Source: Pseudomonas sp. BGr12 (GTDB lineage: Bacteria; Pseudomonadota; Gammaproteobacteria; Pseudomonadales; Pseudomonadaceae). Taken from it: a stretch of DNA of 64,000 bases. This document shows, piece after piece, positions 8,543 through 16,673 of the stretch (the stretch's first letter is position 1; the number at the start of each line of letters is the position of its first letter). Made by a program: the position numbers and the translations under genes. The notes under the pieces were generated by a model. That model was not told where the DNA came from. It saw only the letters and a program-made list of their open reading frames with translations, and did not search any database. The stretch spans positions 1 to 64,000 of the forward strand of contig NZ_JALRNF010000020.1 of assembly GCF_030272895.1 (NCBI RefSeq), in the 5' to 3' direction.

Positions 8543-10237
8543 ATGCACACTGCTGATAGTTCAACCTGCAGCTCCATCCTGCCGCCGGTACGGGTGACCG
8601 ACAGCCAGGCGCTCAAGTGGGATGACCAGTGCGACGTGCTGGTGGTCGGCTGGGGCGCCGCCGGTGCCTGCGCGGCCCTCGAAGCCCGGGCCAATGGCGT
8701 CGACGTGCTGATCGCCGACCGCTTCACTGGCGGTGGCGCCAGCGCCAAGAGCGGTGGGGTGGTGTATGCCGGTGGCGGTACCCGCCAGCAACTGGCCGCC
8801 GGTATCAACGACAGCCCCCAGGCCATGTTCGACTACCTCAAGCACGAAACCTGCGGCGTGGTCAGCGATGCCACCCTGCGCCGCTTCTGCGAGCAGAGCG
8901 TGGCCAACCTCGAATGGTTGCAAAGCCATGGCGCGCCGTACGGTCACGAGATGCCTCCGGGCGGCAAGACCTCGTACCCGGGCGATGGCTATTTTCTCTA
9001 CTACTCCGGCAACGAACTGGTGCCGTCCCATGGCGGCGCGCTGCCGCCCGCGCCCCGTGGCCATCGCACCGTGGGCAAGGGTCAATGCGGTGCGGTGCTC
9101 TACGGTCACCTCAACGCGGCCTGCCTCAAGGCCGGGGTACGCCCCTTGCTGCAAGCGGCGGCGCGGCGCCTGGTGCAGGATCATCAGGGGCGGGTGCTCG
9201 GTGTCGAGCTGTGGCGCCTGCCGCCGGGTAGCAAGGCCGCCGATGACCACGCCCGCCTGGCCGCCCGCGCCGAGCGCTGGCAGAACCTGGCGCCAGGCTA
9301 CTGCGACAAGCTGCGCCAGCGCGTCAGCCAGCTGGAGCGCGAGCATGCCCAGCCGTACCGGGTGCGGGCGCGCCAGGGCGTGATCCTCAGTACCGGCGGT
9401 TTCATCTTCAACCGCGAGTTGATGCGTCAGCATGCACCGGCCTATCGACGCAACTTCAAGGTCGGTGCCACCGGCTGCGATGGCAGCGGCCTGCGCCTGG
9501 GCCAGACGGTCGGTGCCGCCAGCAGCGGGCTTGAGCGGGTGTCGGCCTGGCGTTTCATCAACCCGCCGCATTGCTGGCCCAAGGGCATTGTGGTCAACCG
9601 CGAAGGCCGACGTTTTTGCAACGAGGAAGTCTACGGCGCGACCCTCGGCCAGCCACTGATGGAAGAGCAGGGCGGGCGCGCCTGGCTGGTGCTCGATGCA
9701 AGGCTCAGGGCCAAGGCCATCCGCCAGGCGCTGTTCGGTGGCTATTGGTGGTTCCAGAGCGTGCCGGCGCTGGCGTTGATGCTGCTCAAGCCGCGCAAGG
9801 GCAAGACCCCGGCGCAGCTGGCTGCCGCTAGCGGCATGCAGGCCGAGGCCCTGGCCCAGGCGCTGCAGCGCAACAACGCCGCCGCGCGCGGTGAGGCCGA
9901 GGATGCCTTCGGCAAGTCGCCGGGCAGTCGCGAAGTGCTCGACCAGGGGCCGTTCTATGCCTGCGACATTTCCGTGGGCAACCCGATCTTTCCGCTTGGG
10001 GCGCTGACCCTGGGGGGCTTGAAGGTCGATGAAGGCAGCGGCGCCGTGCTGGATGAACAGGAGCAGCCGATTGCCGGGTTGTATGCGGCTGGGCGAACTG
10101 CGCTGGGTATTCCGTCGCACCTGTATATCAGTGGCCTGTCGCTGGCCGATTGCGTGTTCTCCGGGCGTCGCGCCGGGGCGGCGGTGGCCGGTGCGACTGC
10201 AGAGCAAACCTCGCTGTCGGCCGGTTGCAGGGCGTGA
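8543..10237 (+). CDS. KstD-family FAD dehydrogenase, probable delta-4-(5-alpha/5-beta) 3-ketosteroid dehydrogenase
   Basis: A 564-residue flavoprotein with the FAD motif GWGAAG at residues 36-41 and a C-terminal LYISGLSLADCVFSGRRAG that replaces the SYPGAGG of true delta-1 enzymes. The AGGAG ribosome-binding site overlaps the kstD stop codon, so the two genes are one unit. In C. testosteroni the partner of the delta-1 enzyme is TesI, which makes the delta-4 double bond from saturated A rings. Bile acids have a 5-beta A ring and need such an enzyme, so this role is likely. Which stereoisomer it takes cannot be told from sequence. Confidence 0.78.
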   Translation: MHTADSSTCSSILPPVRVTDSQALKWDDQCDVLVVGWGAAGACAALEARANGVDVLIADRFTGGGASAKSGGVVYAGGGTRQQLAAGINDSPQAMFDYLKHETCGVVSDATLRRFCEQSVANLEWLQSHGAPYGHEMPPGGKTSYPGDGYFLYYSGNELVPSHGGALPPAPRGHRTVGKGQCGAVLYGHLNAACLKAGVRPLLQAAARRLVQDHQGRVLGVELWRLPPGSKAADDHARLAARAERWQNLAPGYCDKLRQRVSQLEREHAQPYRVRARQGVILSTGGFIFNRELMRQHAPAYRRNFKVGATGCDGSGLRLGQTVGAASSGLERVSAWRFINPPHCWPKGIVVNREGRRFCNEEVYGATLGQPLMEEQGGRAWLVLDARLRAKAIRQALFGGYWWFQSVPALALMLLKPRKGKTPAQLAAASGMQAEALAQALQRNNAAARGEAEDAFGKSPGSREVLDQGPFYACDISVGNPIFPLGALTLGGLKVDEGSGAVLDEQEQPIAGLYAAGRTALGIPSHLYISGLSLADCVFSGRRAGAAVAGATAEQTSLSAGCRA

Positions 10238-10250
10238 CAGGGCGGGCCTA

Positions 10251-10304
10251 ATCGCAGGGCAAGCCCGCTCCCACAGGTCGGTAGGAGCGGGCTTGCCCCG
10301 CGAT
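10251..10304. repeat. Inverted REP pair
   Basis: Two facing copies of the AGCGGGCTTGCCCCGCGAT-type REP (10251-10273 inverted, 10281-10304 direct) separated by 7 bp. They can form a long hairpin between the flavoprotein gene and the next SDR gene. Confidence 0.88.
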
Positions 10305-10344
10305 AAGGCCATCAAAACCACCCACTATCAAAAGGACCCACCGC

Positions 10345-11103
10345 ATGAACGGACGTGTACACGGTAAAGTCGCCCTGGTCACCGGCGGCGCCAACGGCAT
10401 CGGTCGCGCCTGCGCGCGCCTGCTGGCGGCCGAAGGCGCCCAGGTGCTGATCAGCGATATCGACGTCGAGGCCGGCCAGGCCCTGGCCGCCGAGATCGGC
10501 GAGCAGGCCAGCTTCATCCGCCACGACGCCAGCAGCGAAAGCGACTGGCAGCAGGTGATGGCGTACCTGCGCGAGCGTCACGGGCGCCTGGATATTCTCT
10601 TCAACAACGCCGGCATCCTGCGCAGCGGGTCGGTGGAGGACACCTCGCTGGCCGACTGGCACCAGCTGCTGCGGGTCAACAGCGACAGCGTGTTCCTCGG
10701 TTGCCGCGAGGCGATTGGCTTGATGAAGGCCACCGGTGGCTCGATCATCAACATGTCGTCGATCGCCGCCCTCGGCGGGCGTGGCGACTACATGGCCTAC
10801 AGCGCCTCGAAAGGCGCGGTGGCGGCCTTGTCGCGTTCGGTGGCGGTGCACTGCCGCCAGCGCAAGTACCGGATCCGCTGCAATACCTTGCACCCGGACA
10901 GCGTGCTTACCGCCATGACCCGCGCCAGTTGGCCGGCCGGCCTGGACCCCGAGCGCATGACCATCGACAACGACCCGATGCAGCGCATGTGCCTGCCCGA
11001 GGATGTGGCGGCGAGCGTGTTGTTCCTGGCCAGTGACGAGTCGCGGGCGATCAATGGCATGGAGATGCGTATCGACAGTGGTCAGTTGTTGATGAGTATC
11101 TGA
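10345..11103 (+). CDS. Short-chain dehydrogenase, probable hydroxysteroid dehydrogenase
   Basis: A 252-residue classical SDR: cofactor motif TGGANGIG near residue 14, NNAG in the middle, catalytic Ser in NMSSIA and YSASK as the Tyr-Lys pair, and an acidic residue after beta-2 (ISDID) that favours NAD over NADP. It follows the kstD pair after a REP hairpin and has AAAGGA about ten bases before its ATG. Oxidation of a ring hydroxyl (position 3, 7 or 12) is the likely role from context, but the position cannot be assigned. No dyad promoter precedes it, so it is probably read from kstD. Confidence 0.75.
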   Translation: MNGRVHGKVALVTGGANGIGRACARLLAAEGAQVLISDIDVEAGQALAAEIGEQASFIRHDASSESDWQQVMAYLRERHGRLDILFNNAGILRSGSVEDTSLADWHQLLRVNSDSVFLGCREAIGLMKATGGSIINMSSIAALGGRGDYMAYSASKGAVAALSRSVAVHCRQRKYRIRCNTLHPDSVLTAMTRASWPAGLDPERMTIDNDPMQRMCLPEDVAASVLFLASDESRAINGMEMRIDSGQLLMSI

Positions 11104-11126
11104 AGCCTATCCATGGGTTCACCACT

Positions 11127-11196
11127 GTAGGAACGGGCTTGCCCCGCGATGCGATGTAACTGACAGCACGCTATCGCGGGGCAAGCCCGCTCCTAC
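11127..11196. repeat. Inverted REP pair between convergent genes
   Basis: Direct (11127-11150) and inverted (11173-11196) copies of the GGGCTTGCCCCGCGAT-type REP with a 22-bp spacer. They separate the ends of two convergent genes and could act as a two-way terminator. Confidence 0.88.
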
Positions 11197-11205
11197 GGAG
11201 GGGTG

Positions 11206-11991
11206 TCAGTGGCCTTCAAACTGAGGGGCACGCTTGTCGATGAACGCCTGCATACCTTCCTTCTGGTCCCGCGAAGCGAACAGCAGGGCATTGGCCTTGC
11301 GCTCCAGGGCCAGCCCGGTCTCCAGCGGCCCGTCCATGCCCGCCAGGATCACTTCCTTGATCTGCTCGGCCGCCAGCGCCGGCATGCCGGCAATCAGCGC
11401 CGCCAGCTCCAGGGCCTTGGTCTGCACCTGGTCATCGTCCACCAGGTCGCTGACCAACCCGGCCACCCAGGCTTCCTCGGCGCTGATCGGCTGCCCGGTC
11501 AGCGCCATGCGCATGGCCTTGACCTTACCCACCGCCCGCACCAGGCGCTGGGTGCCGCCAATGCCGGGCATGATGCCGATGCGGATTTCCGGCTGGCAGA
11601 AGCGTGCGCCACGACCGGCGACGATCAGGTCGGCGAGCATCGCCAGCTCGCAACCGCCGCCGTAGGCATAGCCGCACACCGCGGCGATTACAGGCTTGGG
11701 GCAGTGTTGTATCGGCGCCCAGACCCGTTCGGTGTGGCGCTTGTAGATGTCGATGGCGCCGACCCCGGCCATGCTGGTGATGTCGCCGCCGGCGGCAAAT
11801 ACCTTGTCGCCACCGGTGAGCAGGATGCAGCGCACCTCGGGATTCTCGGCCAGGGCGGTGAAGTGCGATGAGAGCAGCGCCTGCAGTTCCAGGCTCAGGG
11901 CGTTGGTGGCCTGGGGCCGGTTCAGGCGCAGCCGGGCGACGCCGGGCAGGGGGTGGTCGAGCAGGACGGGTGGGGCGTTGGCATCAAGCAT
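11206..11991 (-). CDS. Enoyl-CoA hydratase/isomerase family protein
   Basis: A 261-residue crotonase. Both catalytic glutamates of true enoyl-CoA hydratases are present: one in GGGCELAMLAD and one in QPEIRIGIMPGIGGTQRL, and the oxyanion-hole region is KVFAAGGDI. It should hydrate a trans-2-enoyl-CoA, and a C/D-ring or side-chain intermediate is the probable substrate given the neighbours. It stands alone on the minus strand, divergent from the igr-like operon, and shares with it the symmetrical operator at 12051-12070. The exact substrate cannot be determined. Confidence 0.85.
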   Translation of the reverse strand: MLDANAPPVLLDHPLPGVARLRLNRPQATNALSLELQALLSSHFTALAENPEVRCILLTGGDKVFAAGGDITSMAGVGAIDIYKRHTERVWAPIQHCPKPVIAAVCGYAYGGGCELAMLADLIVAGRGARFCQPEIRIGIMPGIGGTQRLVRAVGKVKAMRMALTGQPISAEEAWVAGLVSDLVDDDQVQTKALELAALIAGMPALAAEQIKEVILAGMDGPLETGLALERKANALLFASRDQKEGMQAFIDKRAPQFEGH

Positions 11992-12024
11992 GATGATCCT
12001 CGTGCGCGCGTAGCGATGGCCGCC

Positions 12025-12096
12025 AGTGTCACCAGCGGGCCGGGTCGATTCATCGTCCGTTCAGACGACGAACACGCCATGGGTTGTCCCTAGAGT
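12025..12096. promoter_or_regulatory. Bidirectional dyad promoter region
   Basis: CATCGTCCGTTCAGACGACG at 12051-12070 has two intact half-sites (TCGTC and GACGA, six bases apart). Leftwards, GACACT (12030-12025, minus strand) lies 21 bp away; rightwards, TAGAGT (12091-12096) also lies 21 bp away. The single dyad is thus placed to serve both the minus-strand hydratase and the plus-strand operon from 12127. Confidence 0.65.
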
Positions 12097-12126
12097 GACC
12101 CTTGTCAGAAACACAAGGAGCACGAC

Positions 12127-12912
12127 ATGGGGCAGCACGCGGGGTTGGATTACAGCGGCAAGGTGGTGCTCGTCACGGGCGGCACCAAGGGGATCGGCGC
12201 CGGTATCGCCAGCGAGTTTCTCGCCGCCGGGGCACGAGTGATTGTCTGCGCCCGGCACGCGCCGCTGCAGGTACCGGCGCATGGCAGCAACAGCGCCGTG
12301 TTCATGCCGGCGGACGTGCGCGACAGCGAGTCGCTGCAGGCGCTGTTCGACACGATACGCCATGAATATGGCCGTCTCGATGTGCTGGTCAACAACGCCG
12401 GCGGTAGCCCCCGGGCACCGGCCGCCGAGGCATCGCCACGGTTTCACGAGAGCATCATCCGCCTCAACCTGATCGCCCCCTTCAATGTCGCCCAGCACGC
12501 CAACCGGCTGATGCAGGCGCAGGCCGAAGGCGGTTGCATCCTGTTTATCGGCAGCATCAGCGCCCTGCGTTCCTCGCCAGGCACTGCCGCCTATGGCGCG
12601 GCCAAGGCCGGGGTGCTGGCGCTGGTGCAATCGCTGGCGGTGGAGTGGGCGCCGAAGGTGCGGGTGGTGGCGGTCAGCCCCGGCCTGGTGCTGACCGAGC
12701 AGGCGCATCTGCACTACGGCACCGACGCCGGCATCGCTGCGGTCAGCGCCGGCATTCCGGCCGGGCGCATGGCGGTGGCCGAAGACATCGCCAACGCCTG
12801 CCTGTACATGGCCTCGCCGCTCGCCGCCTACGCCAGTGGCTGCAACCTGCTGCTGCACGGCGGTGGCGAGCGTCCGGCCTTTCTCGACGCGGCCCAGGTG
12901 CTGCCGACCTGA
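12127..12912 (+). CDS. Short-chain dehydrogenase heading the igr-like operon
   Basis: A 261-residue SDR with TGGTKGIG near residue 18, VNNAGG, a Ser in FIGSIS and the YGAAK active-site pair. Ribosome-binding site AAGGAG lies seven bases before the ATG. It is the first gene of a run that continues with MaoC-DUF35, acyl-CoA dehydrogenase, MaoC and Ltp2-type genes, so it may oxidise a beta-hydroxyacyl-CoA of the side chain or a ring hydroxyl. An arginine after beta-2 (VCARHA) hints at NADP preference. I cannot name a specific orthologue. Confidence 0.75.
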   Translation: MGQHAGLDYSGKVVLVTGGTKGIGAGIASEFLAAGARVIVCARHAPLQVPAHGSNSAVFMPADVRDSESLQALFDTIRHEYGRLDVLVNNAGGSPRAPAAEASPRFHESIIRLNLIAPFNVAQHANRLMQAQAEGGCILFIGSISALRSSPGTAAYGAAKAGVLALVQSLAVEWAPKVRVVAVSPGLVLTEQAHLHYGTDAGIAAVSAGIPAGRMAVAEDIANACLYMASPLAAYASGCNLLLHGGGERPAFLDAAQVLPT

Positions 12913-12968
12913 TTCACCCCGGCAGCGCCCGGGTACCGGGTGCTGCCCTCACTTTGCAGGAGACGACT

Positions 12969-13958
12969 GTGGCAGATCCACAATTGCTGTCCAATGTGAG
13001 CGCCCTGGTGGGGCGCCAGTACGGGCGGGTGTATGCCTGGGACGAGGTCAACGCGCCGATGATTCGCCAGTGGTGCGAGATCATGGGCGTGGAAAACCCC
13101 CTCTACACCGACCCCGCCGTGGCCCTTGAAACCGTCCACGAAGGCCTGATCGCGCCGCCGGCGATGCTCCAGGTGTGGACCCTGGAGGGCTTTCACGCCA
13201 ACAACTACCCGCCGGGCTCCACCGACGAGAACCCCTACGAGGTGCTCAAGCTGTTCGAGGCCGAGGGCTACACCTCGACGGTGGCGGTCAACTCCGAGCT
13301 GAGCTTCACCCGGCCGCTGCGCCTGGGCGAAAAGCTGTACTACACCACCCGCCTGGAGTCGGTGGGCGACGAGAAGACCACCGCCCTGGGCACCGGTTTC
13401 TTCGTCACCCTGGTGATGAGCCATTTCGTCGAGAAGGCCGGCGGCGACGAGCCGGTGGGCGAGTTGCTGTTCCGCGTATTCAAGTTCCGTCCGGCCGCTG
13501 CTGCCCCGGCACCTGCCGTTGAAGCACCGGTGGTGGCCAAGCGGCCACTGCCTGGTATCAGCGACGACACCCGCTTCTTCTGGGACGGCTGCGCCAAGGG
13601 GCAGTTGCTGATCCAGCGCTGCACCGCCTGCGCCACCTTGCGTCATCCTCCGGCGCCAGTGTGCATCAAGTGCCACAGCTTCGACTGGGACAGCGTCCAG
13701 GCCAGTGGCCGCGGCAGCCTGTATTCCTTCGTGGTCATGCACTACCCGGTGGTCGCGCCGTTCGAGCATCCCAACCCCATCGGCCTGATCGAACTGGAAG
13801 AGGGCGTGCGCCTGATCGCCGGCCTGGTCGGCGTCGAACCCGGGCAACTGAAGATCGGCCAGCGCCTGCAGGTCGAGTTCCAGACCTTCGATGAGCAGCT
13901 GACCCTGCCGCTGTTCCGGCCCGTGCCGGCCGAGGAGGGTGCATGGACTTCGAACTGA
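12969..13958 (+). CDS. ChsH2-like MaoC-DUF35 fusion (hydratase subunit and aldolase partner)
   Basis: A 329-residue protein starting at GTG (GGAG eight bases upstream; the frame is open far upstream but that part is a shadow of the previous gene). Residues 1 to about 160 are MaoC-like hot-dog fold; from about 190 onward there is a DUF35 domain with zinc-ribbon cysteines CTAC and CIKC, then an OB fold. The same order occurs in mycobacterial ChsH2, whose MaoC part pairs with ChsH1 to hydrate the steroid 17(20)-enoyl-CoA and whose DUF35 part binds the aldolase Ltp2. Both partners are encoded just downstream. Overlaps the next gene by 16 bp. Confidence 0.85.
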   Translation: MADPQLLSNVSALVGRQYGRVYAWDEVNAPMIRQWCEIMGVENPLYTDPAVALETVHEGLIAPPAMLQVWTLEGFHANNYPPGSTDENPYEVLKLFEAEGYTSTVAVNSELSFTRPLRLGEKLYYTTRLESVGDEKTTALGTGFFVTLVMSHFVEKAGGDEPVGELLFRVFKFRPAAAAPAPAVEAPVVAKRPLPGISDDTRFFWDGCAKGQLLIQRCTACATLRHPPAPVCIKCHSFDWDSVQASGRGSLYSFVVMHYPVVAPFEHPNPIGLIELEEGVRLIAGLVGVEPGQLKIGQRLQVEFQTFDEQLTLPLFRPVPAEEGAWTSN

Positions 13959-15076
13959 GCGAAGACCAGCGCGCCATCGCCGAGATGGCCGACAGCCTGT
14001 TCACCGACCATTGCGACGACGATGCCCTGCGCCAGTGGGACAGCAGCGGCGAAGCGATGATGGCCGACCTCTGGGGCCTGTGCGTGGAGACCGGCCTGCA
14101 TGCCCTGGCCATTCCCGAACAGGCCGGCGGCAGCGACCTGGGCATCACCGAATTGATGCTGGTGCTCCAGGCCCAGGGCCGCAGCCTGGGCCAGGTGCCG
14201 CTGTGGCGTCATCAACTGGCGGCGGCGACCCTGGCGCACTTCGCCCTGGGCGAGGCGGCGGGCTGGGCTGCGCGGGCGGCCAGCGCCGAGGTACTGCTGA
14301 CCCTGTCGATCGAAGCCCGTGCCAGTGCCTGCGGCATCGACCTGCACGCCCGGCCTTGCGAAGGCGGCTGGGTGCTGGATGGCAAGGTCGCCGCGCTCGC
14401 CTTCGGCCAACAGGCCCAAGCGGCGCTGGTGCTGGCCGAGGCCGAGGGCCAGCCGCGACTGGTGCTGATCGATCTGAGCGCGACGCAGGTGCGTCGTGTG
14501 CCCGGCGTGCTCACCCATGGCGAGCCGGTGGCCGAGATCGAAATCGAAGGCCTGCGCATCAGCGCTGAACAGCTGTTGCCGGGACCAGCGCTGGACTGGC
14601 TGGAGCCACGGGTGCAGGCGGCGCTGGCGGCCTTGCAACTGGGCGTCAGCGAAGCGCACATCCGCCGCACCGTGGCCTATGTCAGCGAACGCGAGCAGTT
14701 CGACCGGCCGATCGGCAGCTTCCAGGCCGTGCAGATGCGCATGGCCGATGCGCACATCGACCTGGAAGCCCTGCGCAGTGCGCTCTGGCAGCTCTGCTAC
14801 CGGCTCGACGCCGGCCTTGCCGCGCCCTGCGAAGCCCTGGCCACGGCCTGGCTGGCCTGCGAGGCCGGGCACCGCATCGGCCACAGCGCGCAGCATGTGC
14901 ATGGCGGTATCGGCGTCGACCTGACGTACCCGATTCACCGCTTTCTCTACTGGAGCCGTGCCCTGGGCCTTGCCCTGGGAGGATCGGCGGCATGCCTGGA
15001 ACGCCTCGGCGACTGGCTGGGCGATAACGACAAGCTGGGATGGAAATATGACCTCGAAGAACACCAAGCGCTTTGA
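13943..15076 (+). CDS. Acyl-CoA dehydrogenase subunit (ChsE-type)
   Basis: A 377-residue acyl-CoA dehydrogenase family protein, shorter and more divergent than the usual homotetrameric enzymes, as expected for one subunit of an alpha2beta2 steroid acyl-CoA dehydrogenase. It opens with MDFELSEDQRAIAEMADSLF and near the end has HVHGGIGVDLTYPIHRF, the C-terminal FAD-domain motif. The ATG lies inside the 3' end of the MaoC-DUF35 gene with GAGGAGGG just upstream. The partner subunit is probably the gene at 16674, giving the ChsE1-ChsE2 arrangement of the igr operon. Confidence 0.83.
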   Translation: MDFELSEDQRAIAEMADSLFTDHCDDDALRQWDSSGEAMMADLWGLCVETGLHALAIPEQAGGSDLGITELMLVLQAQGRSLGQVPLWRHQLAAATLAHFALGEAAGWAARAASAEVLLTLSIEARASACGIDLHARPCEGGWVLDGKVAALAFGQQAQAALVLAEAEGQPRLVLIDLSATQVRRVPGVLTHGEPVAEIEIEGLRISAEQLLPGPALDWLEPRVQAALAALQLGVSEAHIRRTVAYVSEREQFDRPIGSFQAVQMRMADAHIDLEALRSALWQLCYRLDAGLAAPCEALATAWLACEAGHRIGHSAQHVHGGIGVDLTYPIHRFLYWSRALGLALGGSAACLERLGDWLGDNDKLGWKYDLEEHQAL

Positions 15077-15467
15077 AGACGTGCAGCCCGGCGAAGCGTT
15101 GCCGGCGCTGGCGATTCCCATCACCGTCGGCCTGATCACCGGCGGCGCGATCGCCACCCGCGACTACTTCCCCGGTCACCACGACCTGGAAGCGGCCAAG
15201 GCCCTGGGCTCGCAGCACATCTTCATGAACATCCTCACCACCAATGGCCTGGTCCAGCGCTTCGTCGAAGGCTGGGCCGGCCCGCTGGCGCAGTTCGTGT
15301 CGCTGAAGATCAAGCTCGGTGCGCCCAACTACCCCGGCGACTGCATGACCTTCAACGGCAGCGTGACCCGCCAGGACCCGGCCACCCGCACGGTGGAAGT
15401 GACCCTGAGCGGCAAGAATTCCATGGGCAATCACGTGACCGGCACGGTCGCGCTGATCCTGCCCTGA
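15048..15467 (+). CDS. ChsH1-like MaoC domain protein
   Basis: A 139-residue single-domain MaoC/hot-dog protein beginning MTSKNTKRFEDVQPGEALP. It contains the hydratase loop ATRDYFPGHHD, where mycobacterial ChsH1-type subunits carry the catalytic Asp and His. The partner is the MaoC half of the gene at 12969, and the pair would add water to the steroid C22 enoyl-CoA. The start at 15048 overlaps the preceding dehydrogenase by 29 bp; a longer frame upstream has no homology. Confidence 0.83.
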   Translation: MTSKNTKRFEDVQPGEALPALAIPITVGLITGGAIATRDYFPGHHDLEAAKALGSQHIFMNILTTNGLVQRFVEGWAGPLAQFVSLKIKLGAPNYPGDCMTFNGSVTRQDPATRTVEVTLSGKNSMGNHVTGTVALILP

Positions 15468-15484
15468 CAGCGGGAGACACACAG

Positions 15485-16663
15485 ATGACCGATTCATCGA
15501 TCAGCGGGCGCGCCGCCATTGTCGGCCTGGGCGCCACCGAATTTTCCAAGAACTCCGGGCGCACCGAGCTGCACCTGGCCATGGAAGCCACCTTGAGCGC
15601 GCTCAAGGACGCCGGCATCGACCCTTCCGAGGTCGAGGGCTTCAGCTCCTACTCGGTGGACAAGGTGCCCGAGTACGAGATCGCCCGCCTGCTCGGCTGC
15701 AAGGACGTCAAGTTCTTCTCCCAGGTGCCCCACGGCGGCGGCGCGGCCTGCGGGCCGGTGATGCATGCGGCCATGGCGGTGGCCACCGGGGTGGCCAAGG
15801 TGGTGGTGGTCTACCGGGCGATGAACGAACGCTCCTGGTACCGCTTCGGCACCGGCACCTACGGCTTTGCCTCGACGCCGATCTTCGAGAACGTCAACTA
15901 CGGCTGGTACATGCCCCACGGTTTCCACACCCCGGCGGCCTGGGTCGGCATGTTCGCCCAGCGCTACATGCACACCTACGGCGCCACCTCCGAAGACTTC
16001 GGCCGGGTGGCGGTGGCGGTGCGCGACTTTGCCGCGACCAACCCGGCGGCGTTCTTCCACGGCAAACCGATCACCCTGGAAGAACACCAGGCCTCGCGCT
16101 GGATCTGCGAGCCCTTGCACCTGCTCGACTGCTGCCAGGAATCCGACGGCGCGGTGGCCATGGTCATCACCTCGGCCGAGCGCGCCCGCGACCTGCCGAA
16201 CAAACCGGTGATCATCAAGGCCGGCTCCCAGGGCATCACCGACGGCCAGCAGATCATGACCTCGTTCTACCGCGACGACATCACCGGCCTGCCGGAGATG
16301 GGCGTGGTGGCCCGCGAGCTGTACCGCCAGTCGAAGCTCGGCCCGGAGGATCTGCAGACCGCGGTGATCTACGACCACTTCACCCCGTTCGTGCTGCCGC
16401 AACTGGAAGAGTTCGGCCTGGCCCCGCGCGGCGAGGCCAAGGAGTTCATCCGCGCCGGCCACCATGCCCGCGGCGGCAAGCTGCCGATCAACACCCACGG
16501 CGGCCAGCTGGGCGAAGCCTACATCCATGGCATGAACGGCGTTGCCGAAGCGGTGCGCCAGGTGCGCGGCACGGCGGTCAACCAGGTGGCCGATGTGCAC
16601 AACGTGCTGGTCACCGCCGGTACCGGCGTGCCCACCAGCGGCCTGATTCTCGGCGCAGCCTAA
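15485..16663 (+). CDS. Ltp2-type thiolase-fold aldolase (steroid side-chain cleaving)
   Basis: A 392-residue SCP2-thiolase superfamily protein. Tyr296 in IYDHFTPF and Tyr346 in GEAYIHG have the spacing of the two catalytic tyrosines described for Ltp2 (50 residues apart), and NTHGGQLG is present. With the DUF35 domain encoded at 12969 it should split the beta-hydroxyacyl-CoA by retro-aldol reaction, releasing a short acyl-CoA and a ring ketone or aldehyde. In Pseudomonas Chol1 the comparable enzyme is Sal1. It lies between the MaoC and dehydrogenase genes with a GGGAG ribosome-binding site. Confidence 0.86.
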   Translation: MTDSSISGRAAIVGLGATEFSKNSGRTELHLAMEATLSALKDAGIDPSEVEGFSSYSVDKVPEYEIARLLGCKDVKFFSQVPHGGGAACGPVMHAAMAVATGVAKVVVVYRAMNERSWYRFGTGTYGFASTPIFENVNYGWYMPHGFHTPAAWVGMFAQRYMHTYGATSEDFGRVAVAVRDFAATNPAAFFHGKPITLEEHQASRWICEPLHLLDCCQESDGAVAMVITSAERARDLPNKPVIIKAGSQGITDGQQIMTSFYRDDITGLPEMGVVARELYRQSKLGPEDLQTAVIYDHFTPFVLPQLEEFGLAPRGEAKEFIRAGHHARGGKLPINTHGGQLGEAYIHGMNGVAEAVRQVRGTAVNQVADVHNVLVTAGTGVPTSGLILGAA

Positions 16664-16673
16664 GGAGCAGCTC

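Noticed and set aside
12534..12968. Long N-terminal extension of the MaoC-DUF35 frame
   Set aside because: It overlaps the upstream SDR in another frame and has no homology; the GTG at 12969 has a good ribosome-binding site.
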